Source: Actinomycetes bacterium (GTDB taxonomy: Bacteria; Actinomycetota; Actinomycetes; Propionibacteriales; Propionibacteriaceae). From it: DNA of 7,286 nt. The translations under genes were made by a program, and so were the position numbers. Under the pieces are notes generated by a model. It made no database searches, had not been told where the DNA came from, and saw only the letters and a list, made by a program, of their open reading frames with translations. This document shows, piece after piece, positions 1 to 6,346 of the stretch. The DNA lies in contig JAEYUH010000251.1 of NCBI GenBank assembly GCA_023432725.1, positions 1 through 7,286 of the forward strand, in the 5' to 3' direction. How positions within the stretch are numbered: the first letter of the stretch is position 1; each line of letters opens with the position of its first letter.

Positions 1-61
1 CCCCGCGGGCGGGGGGGGGGCCCCCCTGCGCGGCGCCCACCCCCGCTGTCGTTGTCGGGGG
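1..61. other. GC-only intergenic edge tract
   Basis: The stretch left of the stress-protein stop codon contains a run of ten G (11-20) followed directly by six C (21-26), and the palindrome CCCGCGGG at 2-9. No coding frame with family resemblance is visible. The run may be genuine, but long G homopolymers are error-prone in sequencing, and this one lies at the window edge. Confidence 0.5.
40..61 (-). terminator. possible hairpin terminator after the stress-protein gene
   Basis: CCCCCG (40-45) and CGGGGG (56-61) form a perfect 6-bp stem around a 10-nt loop, directly abutting the TAG stop at 62-64. There is no T-run after it. Such U-less GC hairpins are often proposed as terminators in actinobacteria. 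In sequence this rich in G and C, a 6-bp stem can also arise by chance. Confidence 0.3.
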
Positions 62-862
62 CTACCCCTGCCGGGGCTCGTCCGGGGTCGGCGCGGCCGG
101 CGGGGACTGTGACTCGGGCGGGTAGCCGAGCCCTGACTGCTGCTGCGGCCCGGGGGCGTAGCCGCCGGGGTAGCCGGCCGGCGGGTAGGGCCCGCCCTGG
201 TACGGACCGGGGTAGGGCGGTGGCGGGTAGCCCGCCGACGGGTAGCCCATCGGAGGCTGGGTCGGCGGCTGCGGCGGGTAGCCGGGCGGTAGCTGGGGGC
301 CGGGGTACCCGACCGGCGGCTGCGCGCCGGGGTAGCCGGGCGCCTGGGGGGCGAGCCGCGGGTCGAACTGGGCTGCCCTGGCTCCCGGCAGGGTGGCCAG
401 CAGTTCCCGGGCCTGGCCGGCAACCTTGTGCTCGCTGAGCAGCTCGTAGCGGGTGGCCACCGTCCGGCTCACCGACGTGAAGTCACGCCTGCCCTGGGCC
501 ATCCAGTAGCCCAGCGCCGCGAACGCGATCCCGATCAGGATGCCGATCACCAGGGCCGAGAGCAGCAGCACGAGGAAGTTCGCCTGCGGCTGCAGGATCC
601 ACATCAGGAAGGCGACCAGCAGGCCCGTCGAAAGCCCGCTCTGCACGCCCTGGCTGATCACCGTCCCCCAGGTGCGGCGGCCCAGCACCCGCTCGATGGA
701 ACGCAGGTCGGTGCCCACGATGGCGAGGTTCTCGACCGGGAACTGCGCGTCGGCGAGGTGGTCGACGGCCCGCTGGGCGTCCTCGTAGCTGGCGAAGTTG
801 CCGACCGACTGGGGGAACTCCAGCTTGAACAGGTCCCCGAGTTTCGGGTTCTGCTGGGTCAT
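62..862 (-). CDS. general stress protein 17M-like membrane protein with Pro/Gly/Tyr-rich tail
   Basis: A 266-residue protein. Residues about 17-60 resemble the general stress protein 17M (YflT-like) fold, with the segment SYEDAQRAVDHLAD and then NLAIVGTDLRSIERVLG. Two hydrophobic segments follow (about 74-90 and 95-121), so the protein is probably anchored in the membrane. A charged stretch (123-165) precedes a low-complexity tail (about 167-266) with seven GYP and two PYP units. The biochemical function of the family is not known, and its link to stress comes from Bacillus homologues. The ATG overlaps the stop of the upstream lyase gene as ATGA, and a perfect GGAGGT sits 3 nt before it, so translation is probably coupled. 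The tail may mediate self-association or wall contact; that is inference. Confidence 0.85.
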   Translation of the reverse strand: MTQQNPKLGDLFKLEFPQSVGNFASYEDAQRAVDHLADAQFPVENLAIVGTDLRSIERVLGRRTWGTVISQGVQSGLSTGLLVAFLMWILQPQANFLVLLLSALVIGILIGIAFAALGYWMAQGRRDFTSVSRTVATRYELLSEHKVAGQARELLATLPGARAAQFDPRLAPQAPGYPGAQPPVGYPGPQLPPGYPPQPPTQPPMGYPSAGYPPPPYPGPYQGGPYPPAGYPGGYAPGPQQQSGLGYPPESQSPPAAPTPDEPRQG

Positions 863-1782
863 CCGACCTCCATTCCGGCCGCGCGTCCACGGGCCACTAT
901 CGCAGCGGCGAGCTTGACCCCCGCCTCGTCCACCATCTCGTCATCCACCACAATGGCACCGACCGCTCCCCCGGCGACAGCGGTAGCCCGCGCATAGGCG
1001 TCCTGGATCCGCAGCGCGCGCTCGAAATCCGCCGGACGCGGGGAGAAGACCGCGTTGCCGATCTCGACCTGGCCCGGGTGCAGCACCCACTTGCCGTCGT
1101 AGCCCAGCGCGGCGCTCAGTTCGGCCGAGCGCCGGAAGCCCTCAAGGTCGCGGATCGCGACGAACGGGCCGTCGATCGCCTGCAGGCCGTGGGCTCGGGC
1201 AGCGACAAGGATCGACATCAGGACGTGGTGGAAGGCGTCCGCCGGGTAGCCGGCCGGCTGGGCGCCGACGTTGAGCCCGCCCATGCCGAGGCTCGCCATG
1301 AAGTCGCCGGGGCCGAAGACCAGCGACTGCAGGCGGGGACTGGCCGCAGCGATCTCGTTGACGTGCAGCAGGCCGATGGCGTCCTCGATCTGCACCTCCA
1401 GACCGATCCGTCCCACCGGGAGGCCCGCGGTGTGCTCGACCTGGGTGAGCAGCAGGTCGAGAGCATGCACCTGGGCGGCGGACTGCGCCTTGGGCAGGAC
1501 GAGGGCGTCGATCGCCGCACCGGCGCCGGTGACGACCTCGATCACGTCCCCGTAGGTCCAGGGACTCTCCCAGCCGTTCACCCGCACGGTGACCAGCGGC
1601 GCGGTGAAGCCGCCGGCGTTCAGCGCCTCGACGATCCGCGCCCTCGACTCGACCTTCACCGGGGGCGCCACGGCGTCCTCGAGGTCGAGGAAGACCGCGT
1701 CCACGCCCAGCCCGCGGGCCTTGGCGATGAAGCGGTCGGAGGACCCGGGGACGGCGAGGACGGTGCGGCGGGTGGCAGTCAC
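859..1782 (-). CDS. HpcH/HpaI aldolase / CitE-like CoA-ester lyase
   Basis: A 307-residue member of the CitE-like branch of the HpcH/HpaI aldolase family: TIM-barrel, Mg-dependent enzymes that cleave or form acyl-CoA esters such as malyl-CoA or citramalyl-CoA. Family hallmarks appear in order: LAVPGS (9-14), FLDLEDAV (31-38), VRVNG (66-70, with the substrate-binding Arg67), VLPKAQ (95-100), LEVQIEDAIGL (128-138, with the likely metal ligand Glu129), FGPGDF (156-161, likely metal ligand Asp160), and GYDGKWVLHPGQ (227-238). Length is normal and no key residue is missing. The GTG start lies 6 nt after a TAGGCT box. The exact substrate cannot be told from sequence; a true citrate lyase is unlikely because no alpha or acyl-carrier subunit is adjacent. 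Its stop overlaps the start of the stress-protein gene by 4 nt. Confidence 0.9.
   Translation of the reverse strand: MTATRRTVLAVPGSSDRFIAKARGLGVDAVFLDLEDAVAPPVKVESRARIVEALNAGGFTAPLVTVRVNGWESPWTYGDVIEVVTGAGAAIDALVLPKAQSAAQVHALDLLLTQVEHTAGLPVGRIGLEVQIEDAIGLLHVNEIAAASPRLQSLVFGPGDFMASLGMGGLNVGAQPAGYPADAFHHVLMSILVAARAHGLQAIDGPFVAIRDLEGFRRSAELSAALGYDGKWVLHPGQVEIGNAVFSPRPADFERALRIQDAYARATAVAGGAVGAIVVDDEMVDEAGVKLAAAIVARGRAAGMEVG
866..871 (-). promoter_or_regulatory. Shine-Dalgarno GGAGGT of the stress-protein gene
   Basis: A perfect GGAGGT lies inside the last codons of the lyase gene, with only 3 nt (CGG) before the ATG. It supports the chosen start and a coupled second cistron. The spacing is at the short end for a ribosome binding site. 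Confidence 0.7.
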
Positions 1783-1794
1783 GCTCCCAGCCTA
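1783..1794 (-). promoter_or_regulatory. -10-like box and leaderless start signal of the CoA-ester lyase gene
   Basis: TAGGCT (1794-1789) is followed by exactly 6 nt (GGGAGC) and then GTG. The GGGAG within the spacer is only 1 nt from the start, too close for a normal ribosome binding site. No TTGACA-like -35 is evident. The 12-mer TAGGCTGGGAGC recurs exactly before tatB. Confidence 0.55.
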
Positions 1795-1857
1795 CGGGGG
1801 ACGGACCCGCGTCCGCCGACGCGCGGCCCCGGCCGGAACCGTCCCCGCGAGCCGAGG

Positions 1858-3006
1858 TCAGCCGACGGGGGTGAGCCCAAGGCTCTTACCGACCAGGCTG
1901 ATCCGGCGGGCGGCCAGGTGATCGGCCAGGCCCGCGAGCACCGCGGCGGCCGGGCGGCTCGGGTCGGTGGCGACCAGCGGGACGCCCTCGTCGCCGGCGC
2001 CGGACATGGCGGGGTCCATCGGCACCTCGGCCAGCAGCGGGATCTCGTAGCCGAGTCGCTCGCTGAGCGTCTGCGCGACGGCCTCGCCGCCGCCGGTGCC
2101 GAAGACGTCGACCCGGTGGGTGGACGAGCAGTCCGGGCAGGTCACCTCGAGGTAGGCCATGTTCTCCACCACGCCGAGCACCTTCTGCTCCAGCATCGAG
2201 GCCATCGTGCCGGCCCGCTCGGCGACCTCGGCCGAGGCCTGCTGCGGTGTGGTCACCACCAGCACCTCGGCGTTGGGCAGCTTCTGGCCCAGCGAGAGCG
2301 CCACGTCGCCGGTGCCCGGCGGCAGGTCGACCAGCAGGAAGTCGAGGTCACCCCAGTACACGTCGGCCAGGAACTGCTGCAGGGCCCGGTCGAGGATCGG
2401 CCCGCGCCAGGCGATCACCTGGTCGCGGCTGCCCTTGAGCATGCCGATCGAGATCACCGTCATGCCCATCGACGGCACCGGCAGGATCATCCCGTCCACC
2501 ACCGTCGGCACCGCGTCGGCCAGGCCCAGCATCGGCGGGATGGAGTGGCCGTAGATGTCGGCGTCCAGCACCCCGACCCGCTTGCCCTTCGCGACCAGCG
2601 CCATCGCGAGGTTCACCGTCACCGAGGACTTGCCGACCCCGCCCTTGCCGGAGGAGACGAGGATCACCTGGGTGCGGTTGTCGGGACGCGAGAACGGGAT
2701 CTCGCGCTCGGCGACGCCACCGCGCAGTTGCTGCTTCAGCGCCGCTCGCTGGGTGTCGCTCATGGTGCCGAGGGTGAGGTTGACCCCGGTAATCCCCTCG
2801 ACGGACGTTGCCGCCGCCGTCACGTCGGAACGGATGGTGGCCTGGAGCGGGCAGCCGGCGATGGTCAGCAGGACGGTGATGTCGGCCACGCCGGTCTCGT
2901 CCACCGCCACCGACTCGACCATGCCCAGCTCTGTGATCGGCCGGCGGATTTCCGGGTCGATCACGGTGGCGAGGGCTTCGTTGACGGCGCTGACTAGTGA
3001 GGACAT
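1858..3006 (-). CDS. mrp: Mrp/NBP35-family Fe-S cluster carrier ATPase
   Basis: A 382-residue cytosolic P-loop ATPase of the Mrp/ApbC group, which binds a bridging 4Fe-4S cluster and passes it to apoproteins. The N-terminal MIP18 (DUF59) domain spans about 5-80, with IDPEI (16-20) and TIAGCPL including Cys52. The ATPase domain has a deviant Walker A, GKGGVGKS (120-127), DADIYGHSIPPMLG (148-161), the switch II LVDLPPGTGD (225-234), and the cluster-binding CPDC (Cys290, Cys293) followed by HRVDVFGTGGG (297-307). All expected motifs are present and length is normal for the MIP18-fused form. The ATG is supported because the MIP18 domain begins at once and a TAGGGT box lies 6 nt upstream. It stands alone between gaps of 75 and 79 nt, so it is probably its own transcript. 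Confidence 0.96.
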   Translation of the reverse strand: MSSLVSAVNEALATVIDPEIRRPITELGMVESVAVDETGVADITVLLTIAGCPLQATIRSDVTAAATSVEGITGVNLTLGTMSDTQRAALKQQLRGGVAEREIPFSRPDNRTQVILVSSGKGGVGKSSVTVNLAMALVAKGKRVGVLDADIYGHSIPPMLGLADAVPTVVDGMILPVPSMGMTVISIGMLKGSRDQVIAWRGPILDRALQQFLADVYWGDLDFLLVDLPPGTGDVALSLGQKLPNAEVLVVTTPQQASAEVAERAGTMASMLEQKVLGVVENMAYLEVTCPDCSSTHRVDVFGTGGGEAVAQTLSERLGYEIPLLAEVPMDPAMSGAGDEGVPLVATDPSRPAAAVLAGLADHLAARRISLVGKSLGLTPVG

Positions 3007-3018
3007 GCCCCAACCCTA
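3007..3018 (-). promoter_or_regulatory. -10-like box and leaderless start signal of mrp
   Basis: TAGGGT (3018-3013) is followed by 6 nt (TGGGGC) and the ATG. No well-spaced Shine-Dalgarno is present. A poor -35 candidate, TTGGTT, lies 19 nt upstream of the hexamer. Transcription would begin at or within a base or two of the start codon. Confidence 0.5.
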
Positions 3019-3085
3019 GTCTTCACCCACGGCGCCGAACCAACTCCCGCGGCCACGCCCCGGCGGAGCCCCGACCGGCCCGGGC

Positions 3086-3601
3086 CTAGTCGCGATCCGC
3101 GGTCGCCCGCTGCCTCCGCTCGGTAGCCTCGGGATCCTCGCGCTCCTCGAGGTCGGCGAGCAGCTCGCGCAGCTCCGACCTGATGAAGTCACGCGTCGCA
3201 ACGTCGCCGATCCGGGCCCGCAGCGAGGCGATCTCGCGGGCGAGGAAGTCCATGTCGGCCCGGGACTGCTCGGCCACCTCGCGGTCGTGCTCGAGGCTGA
3301 CCCGGTCGCGGGCCTCCTGACGGTTCTGGGCCAGCAGGATCAACGGCGCCGCGTAGGACGCCTGAAGCGAGAGCAGCAGGGTCAGGAAGATGAACGGGAA
3401 CCCGTCGGGGAAGCCGACCACCACGTTCCAGGTGATCCAGCCGATGATGAACACCGACATCCAGATGATGAACTTGCCGGTGCCCATGAACCGCGCCGCC
3501 GACTCGGCGAAGTCGCCGAAGGCGTCGTCCCCCAGCCGCATCCGCGGCATCCAGCTGGTGCGCCGACCCGGGGTGTCGAGCCGCGGGTCCTGCCTAGCCA
3601 T
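3086..3601 (-). CDS. DUF1003 two-TM membrane protein
   Basis: A 171-residue protein with the DUF1003 signature. There is a short cationic N-terminus, then TM1 (about 43-63), TM2 (about 69-90), and the family segment running from PFIFLTLLLSLQASYAAPLILLAQN to NRQEARDR (about 69-100). The C-terminal half (about 100-165) is highly charged and likely helical or coiled-coil in the cytosol. No biochemical function is established for the family. Its start lies inside the 3' end of the MgtE_N/CBS gene (8-nt overlap), and it has a perfect GGAGGT 5 nt before the ATG, so it is very probably translated from the same mRNA. Co-expression suggests, but does not prove, a shared role at the membrane. Confidence 0.9.
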   Translation of the reverse strand: MARQDPRLDTPGRRTSWMPRMRLGDDAFGDFAESAARFMGTGKFIIWMSVFIIGWITWNVVVGFPDGFPFIFLTLLLSLQASYAAPLILLAQNRQEARDRVSLEHDREVAEQSRADMDFLAREIASLRARIGDVATRDFIRSELRELLADLEEREDPEATERRQRATADRD

Positions 3602-4862
3602 CGCTCACCTCCGCCTCCAGCCGGTCGAGCTGAACCCCGCGCCAGTCGCTGGGCAGGATGTGGTCGAGGACATCGTCAACGGTCACCGCTCCGAGCAGGC
3701 GCCGTTCGGCGTCCACCACCGGCGCGCACACCAGGTCGTAGGTGGCGAAGTACCGCGACACCTGGGCGATGCTGTAGGACGGCGTCAGCGGCGTGATGTC
3801 GGGGTCGATCAGCCCCGCGGCGAGCAGGGACGGCGGTTCGCGCAGCAGCCGCTGGATGTGGACCGCGCCGAGGTAGCGCCCGGTCGGGGTGTCGAGCGGG
3901 GAGCGGCAGATGAACGCCAGCGCGGCCATCGCCGGGGTGATCTCCTCCTGCCGCAGCGCGGCCAGGGCGTCGGCCACCGTCGCGTCGGCGGCGAGGATCA
4001 CCGGCTCGGGGTTCATCAGGCCGCCGGCGGTCCCGGCGTCGTAGCTCAACAGGGTCCTGACGTCGCGGGCGTCGTCCGGCTCCATCTTGTCCAGGATCTC
4101 CTCGGCCAGCTCGTCGTCCAGCTCGGCGATCAGGTCGGCCGCGTCGTCAGGGTCCATCTCCTCCAGCACGTCGGCGGCGCGCTCCCTGTCGAGCGTGGCG
4201 ATCACCGCCACCTGCTCGTCCTCCGGCAACTCCTCGAGGGCCTCGGCCAGCTGCTCGTCCTCCATGACGTGGACGACGCGGGCACGCGTCCCCGGATCCA
4301 TGTCGTGCAGTTCCCGTGCGACGTCGGCAGGCTTCAGGTCGGACAGCCGCGCGGCCAGCCGTTCGGCGTCCCGGTTCGGGGCTGACTCGAACAGGTCGGG
4401 CAGTTCCGACCAGTCCACGATGCTGACGTGCGGGCGCTGGAAGGGCCGTCGGGTGGCGGTCCGCAAGGCCACCTCGGCCACCTCCCAGTCACGACCCCTG
4501 ACGTGGCGGATCGCGAGGTCGAAGATGGTCTCGGGGCTGTCGGCGTCGGGCCGGTTCACCGTCCTGTCGAACAGGTGGTCGACCACGAGCACCTCGTGCT
4601 CGCGGACCTCGAAGCGCCGGGTGTTGACCAGCCCGGAGATGATCACCTGGTGGGCGTGGATGGAGCGCACCCTCGCCATCGGGAAGAAGATCCGGCGCAG
4701 CGCGAACAGCTCGACGACCAACCCCTTCACCCGCGGGGCGCGATTGCCGGACCGGTTCTGGATGACGACGTCGCGAACCCGGCCCACCTGGTCGCCGTTG
4801 GGGTCGAGCATCGGCAGGCCCTTGATCCGCGAGATGAAGATCGAGGAGGTAGCTCCGGTCAC
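3594..4862 (-). CDS. soluble MgtE_N/CBS-domain protein with PRC-barrel-like N-terminus (no channel domain)
   Basis: A 422-residue protein usually annotated as a magnesium transporter but lacking any transmembrane segment. Residues about 7-95 look like a PRC-barrel-type beta domain, including LDPNGDQVGRVRDVVI. Residues about 160-265 are an acidic MgtE_N superhelix built of repeats such as LHDMDP, LEELPEDE, LEEMDPDDAADL and LDKMEPDDARD. Residues about 275-405 form a CBS pair: YDAGTAGGLMNPEPVIL opens CBS1, and PVVDAERRLLGAVTVDDVLDHILP closes CBS2. In true MgtE the N and CBS domains sense Mg2+ and gate a membrane channel. Here only the sensory part remains, so a regulatory or adaptor role is more likely than transport. 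The GTG start lies 6 nt after a TAGCCT box. The gene is coupled to the DUF1003 membrane protein downstream, a possible partner. Confidence 0.9.
   Translation of the reverse strand: MTGATSSIFISRIKGLPMLDPNGDQVGRVRDVVIQNRSGNRAPRVKGLVVELFALRRIFFPMARVRSIHAHQVIISGLVNTRRFEVREHEVLVVDHLFDRTVNRPDADSPETIFDLAIRHVRGRDWEVAEVALRTATRRPFQRPHVSIVDWSELPDLFESAPNRDAERLAARLSDLKPADVARELHDMDPGTRARVVHVMEDEQLAEALEELPEDEQVAVIATLDRERAADVLEEMDPDDAADLIAELDDELAEEILDKMEPDDARDVRTLLSYDAGTAGGLMNPEPVILAADATVADALAALRQEEITPAMAALAFICRSPLDTPTGRYLGAVHIQRLLREPPSLLAAGLIDPDITPLTPSYSIAQVSRYFATYDLVCAPVVDAERRLLGAVTVDDVLDHILPSDWRGVQLDRLEAEVSDG
3607..3612 (-). promoter_or_regulatory. Shine-Dalgarno GGAGGT of the DUF1003 gene
   Basis: A perfect GGAGGT with 5-nt spacing to the ATG, located within the last codons of the upstream MgtE_N/CBS gene. 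It decides the start at 3601 and indicates a second-cistron arrangement. Confidence 0.8.
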
Positions 4863-4874
4863 ACCGGGAGGCTA
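4863..4874 (-). promoter_or_regulatory. -10-like box and leaderless start signal of the MgtE_N/CBS gene
   Basis: TAGCCT (4874-4869), then 6 nt (CCCGGT), then GTG. There is no purine-rich ribosome binding site in the spacer or just before it, which favours leaderless initiation. No clear -35 is seen. Confidence 0.5.
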
Positions 4875-4890
4875 CCGTGTGCGCAGGATG

Positions 4891-4919
4891 CCGGGTAGCA
4901 CACCCGCTTGAGAACCCGG
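4891..4919 (-). terminator. possible hairpin terminator after tatB
   Basis: CCGGGT (4891-4896) pairs with ACCCGG (4914-4919) around a 17-nt loop, abutting the tatB TGA (4920-4922). The left arm can alternatively pair with ACCCG at 4902-4906 (5-bp stem, 5-nt loop). No T-run follows. It lies upstream of the next gene's -10 box, a sensible place for a terminator, but the stems are short. Confidence 0.3.
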
Positions 4920-5306
4920 TCAGGTGGCTTCGGGGTCGAAGGCGACAAGCCGCTGCGCCGGGCGCACGGCTTCGGGCTGGTCGGGTGCGCCGCCGCCCCG
5001 GACGGCGGCACCCACAGCGGCCGCCTCGGCGGCAGCCGTCGATGCGGTCTGGGCGAGATCCCGGGCGGTGTCCTCGCCGAGCAGTCGGGCACCCATCGTC
5101 CGCGGGTTCAGGTCGGACAGGTGCAGGTCGTCGAACTCGGGCCCGAGCTGCTCGCGGAGCTGGCCGCGGGCGTCGTTGGCCACCCGGCGCAGGTAGTTGA
5201 AGACGCGGGCAGCCTTGCGCGCCAGCTCGGGCAGCTTCTCGGGACCGAAGATGATGACAGCGAGCACCACCAGGACCAGGATCTCGGCGGCGTTGAAGTC
5301 GATCAT
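4920..5306 (-). CDS. tatB: Sec-independent protein translocase subunit TatB
   Basis: A 128-residue TatA/TatB-family protein. The N-terminal transmembrane helix is about 7-20, followed by the family hallmark FGPEKLPELAR (20-30), an amphipathic helix (about 27-55), and a variable Ala-rich tail. With TatC, TatB forms the receptor for twin-arginine signal peptides of folded proteins at the cytoplasmic membrane. I prefer TatB to TatA because the segment LREQLGPEFDDL (50-61) matches actinobacterial TatB as I recall it, and because tatB sits near mrp in related genomes. No tatC or tatA is in the window; in actinobacteria these often lie elsewhere. The ATG is 7 nt after a TAGGCT box. Confidence 0.9.
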   Translation of the reverse strand: MIDFNAAEILVLVVLAVIIFGPEKLPELARKAARVFNYLRRVANDARGQLREQLGPEFDDLHLSDLNPRTMGARLLGEDTARDLAQTASTAAAEAAAVGAAVRGGGAPDQPEAVRPAQRLVAFDPEAT

Positions 5307-5319
5307 GGCTCCCAGCCTA
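5307..5319 (-). promoter_or_regulatory. -10-like box and leaderless start signal of tatB
   Basis: TAGGCT (5319-5314) followed by 7 nt (GGGAGCC) and ATG. The GGGAG is only 2 nt from the start, too near for a usual ribosome binding site. The first 12 bases are identical to those before the CoA-ester lyase gene. Confidence 0.55.
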
Positions 5320-5350
5320 GGACGACCCGCACGCGGCGGGGCGGACGGCG

Positions 5351-5377
5351 GACGGGCAGCGGCCCGGCACGCCCGTC
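5351..5377 (-). terminator. hairpin overlapping the dapA stop codon
   Basis: GACGGGC (5351-5357) and GCCCGTC (5371-5377) make a perfect 7-bp stem with a 13-nt loop that can add two further G-C pairs after a bulge (5359-5360 with 5367-5368). One arm includes the first two coding-strand bases past the last sense codon of dapA, so the structure forms on the stop codon. No T-run follows. It is the best terminator candidate in the window. Confidence 0.45.
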
Positions 5378-6257
5378 ACAGGCCGGCGGCGTCCAGCAGC
5401 GCCACGAAGTCGGCGGCCTGCTGCGGGCTCGCCTCCAGCAGGGGTCGCCGGCAGCCGCCGGGAGCGAAGCCGCGGGCGGCGAGTCCTGCCTTCACCAGCA
5501 TGCAGCCCTGGGTCGCGAAGACCCCTGTGTAGACCGGCAGCAGCTCGGCCTGACGGGCCAGCGTGCCGTCCAGGTCGCCGGCAAGGAAGGTGTCGATCAG
5601 CTCCCTGGTGCGGGCGCCGGTGAAGTGGGTGGAGGTCCCCACCACCCCGACCCCGCCAACGGCCAGCAGCGGCAGCGTCATGCCGTCGTCGCCTGCGTAG
5701 TAGGCCAGCCCGGTCCCCGCGATCACCCCGGCGGAGGCCACCGGCTGACCCTTCGCGTCCTTGACCCCCACGATCCGCGGGTGCGCGGCGATCTCCAGCA
5801 TGGTGCTGGTCTCGATCGGCGTGCCGGTGCGGTGCGGGATGTCGTAGACGAGGATCGGCAGGTCGCTCGCGTCCGCCACCGCCAGGAAGTGGGCGGCAAC
5901 GGCGTCCTGGGGCGGGCGGGAGTAGTACGGGGTGACCACGAGCAGGCCGTGGGCGCCGGCGTCGGCGGCCTGGCGGGACAACTCGATGGTGTGGTGGGTG
6001 TCGAAGGTGCCGACCCCTGCCACCACCTTGGCCCGGTCCCCCACCTCGGCGACGACAGCGGCGAGCAGCTCACGCTTCTCCGCATCGGAGGTGGTGGGCG
6101 CCTCGCCCGTGGTGCCGTTGATCACCAGAGCGTCGTTCCGCTGCTCGTCGACCAGGTACGCCGCGAGCCGCCTGGCCTCGGCGAGGTTCACCTGGCCGTC
6201 GGGGGCGAACGGGGTCACCATGGCGGTGATCAGCCTGCCGAACGGGGGTTGGATCAT
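5376..6257 (-). CDS. dapA: 4-hydroxy-tetrahydrodipicolinate synthase
   Basis: A 293-residue TIM-barrel lyase that condenses pyruvate with aspartate semialdehyde, the first committed step of the diaminopimelate and lysine pathway; the product feeds peptidoglycan and protein synthesis. Visible motifs: INGTTGEAPT (46-55, with the catalytic Thr49-Thr50), PYYSRP (110-115, with the Tyr pair), VYDIPHRTG (137-145, catalytic Tyr138 and Arg143), and GVKDAKG (164-170) with the Schiff-base Lys166. Length is typical. I chose ATG at 6257 rather than TTG at 6263, because the ATG is 6 nt after a TAGGCT box and the TTG would fall inside that spacer. No other lysine-pathway gene is adjacent, so the gene appears to be a single unit. 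Other members of the DapA family (e.g. N-acetylneuraminate lyase) share the fold, but the residue set fits DapA. Confidence 0.93.
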   Translation of the reverse strand: MIQPPFGRLITAMVTPFAPDGQVNLAEARRLAAYLVDEQRNDALVINGTTGEAPTTSDAEKRELLAAVVAEVGDRAKVVAGVGTFDTHHTIELSRQAADAGAHGLLVVTPYYSRPPQDAVAAHFLAVADASDLPILVYDIPHRTGTPIETSTMLEIAAHPRIVGVKDAKGQPVASAGVIAGTGLAYYAGDDGMTLPLLAVGGVGVVGTSTHFTGARTRELIDTFLAGDLDGTLARQAELLPVYTGVFATQGCMLVKAGLAARGFAPGGCRRPLLEASPQQAADFVALLDAAGL

Positions 6258-6269
6258 GCCCAAAGCCTA
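6258..6269 (-). promoter_or_regulatory. -10-like box and leaderless start signal of dapA
   Basis: TAGGCT (6269-6264), then 6 nt (TTGGGC), then ATG at 6257. No Shine-Dalgarno is correctly spaced, and no TTGACA-like -35 is seen. The 89-nt gap to the biotin-carrier stop also contains a small hairpin, CGGCG/CGCCG (6313-6317 with 6322-6326, 4-nt loop), which could end the upstream transcript. Confidence 0.55.
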
Positions 6270-6346
6270 TTGCAGGCGACAGCAGTGCCTCGGGGTTGGG
6301 CAGCCCCTGGCGCGGCGGCAACGCCGTCGAACCCCCTGTCCACGGT

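Noticed and set aside
1802..1815. Small hairpin CGGAC/GTCCG as an mrp terminator
   Set aside because: It has a 5-bp stem with no T-run, about 40 nt past the mrp stop. Such stems are common by chance at this GC content.
1078..2997. 639-codon open frame on the plus strand
   Set aside because: It lies antisense to two well-supported genes (CoA-ester lyase and mrp) and crosses the gap between them. Its translation is a Gly/Arg/His/Asp-rich string with no recognisable domain, as expected from the complement of GC-rich codons.
3077..3086. 10-nt palindrome GGCCCGGGCC next to the DUF1003 stop
   Set aside because: A perfect palindrome without a loop is a poor hairpin, and GC-only palindromes of this size are expected in such sequence. 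I see no operator context.
6258..6263. TTG at 6263 as the dapA start
   Set aside because: It would add only two residues and would lie immediately against the TAGGCT hexamer. The ATG at 6257 has the same 6-nt spacing as other genes in the window.
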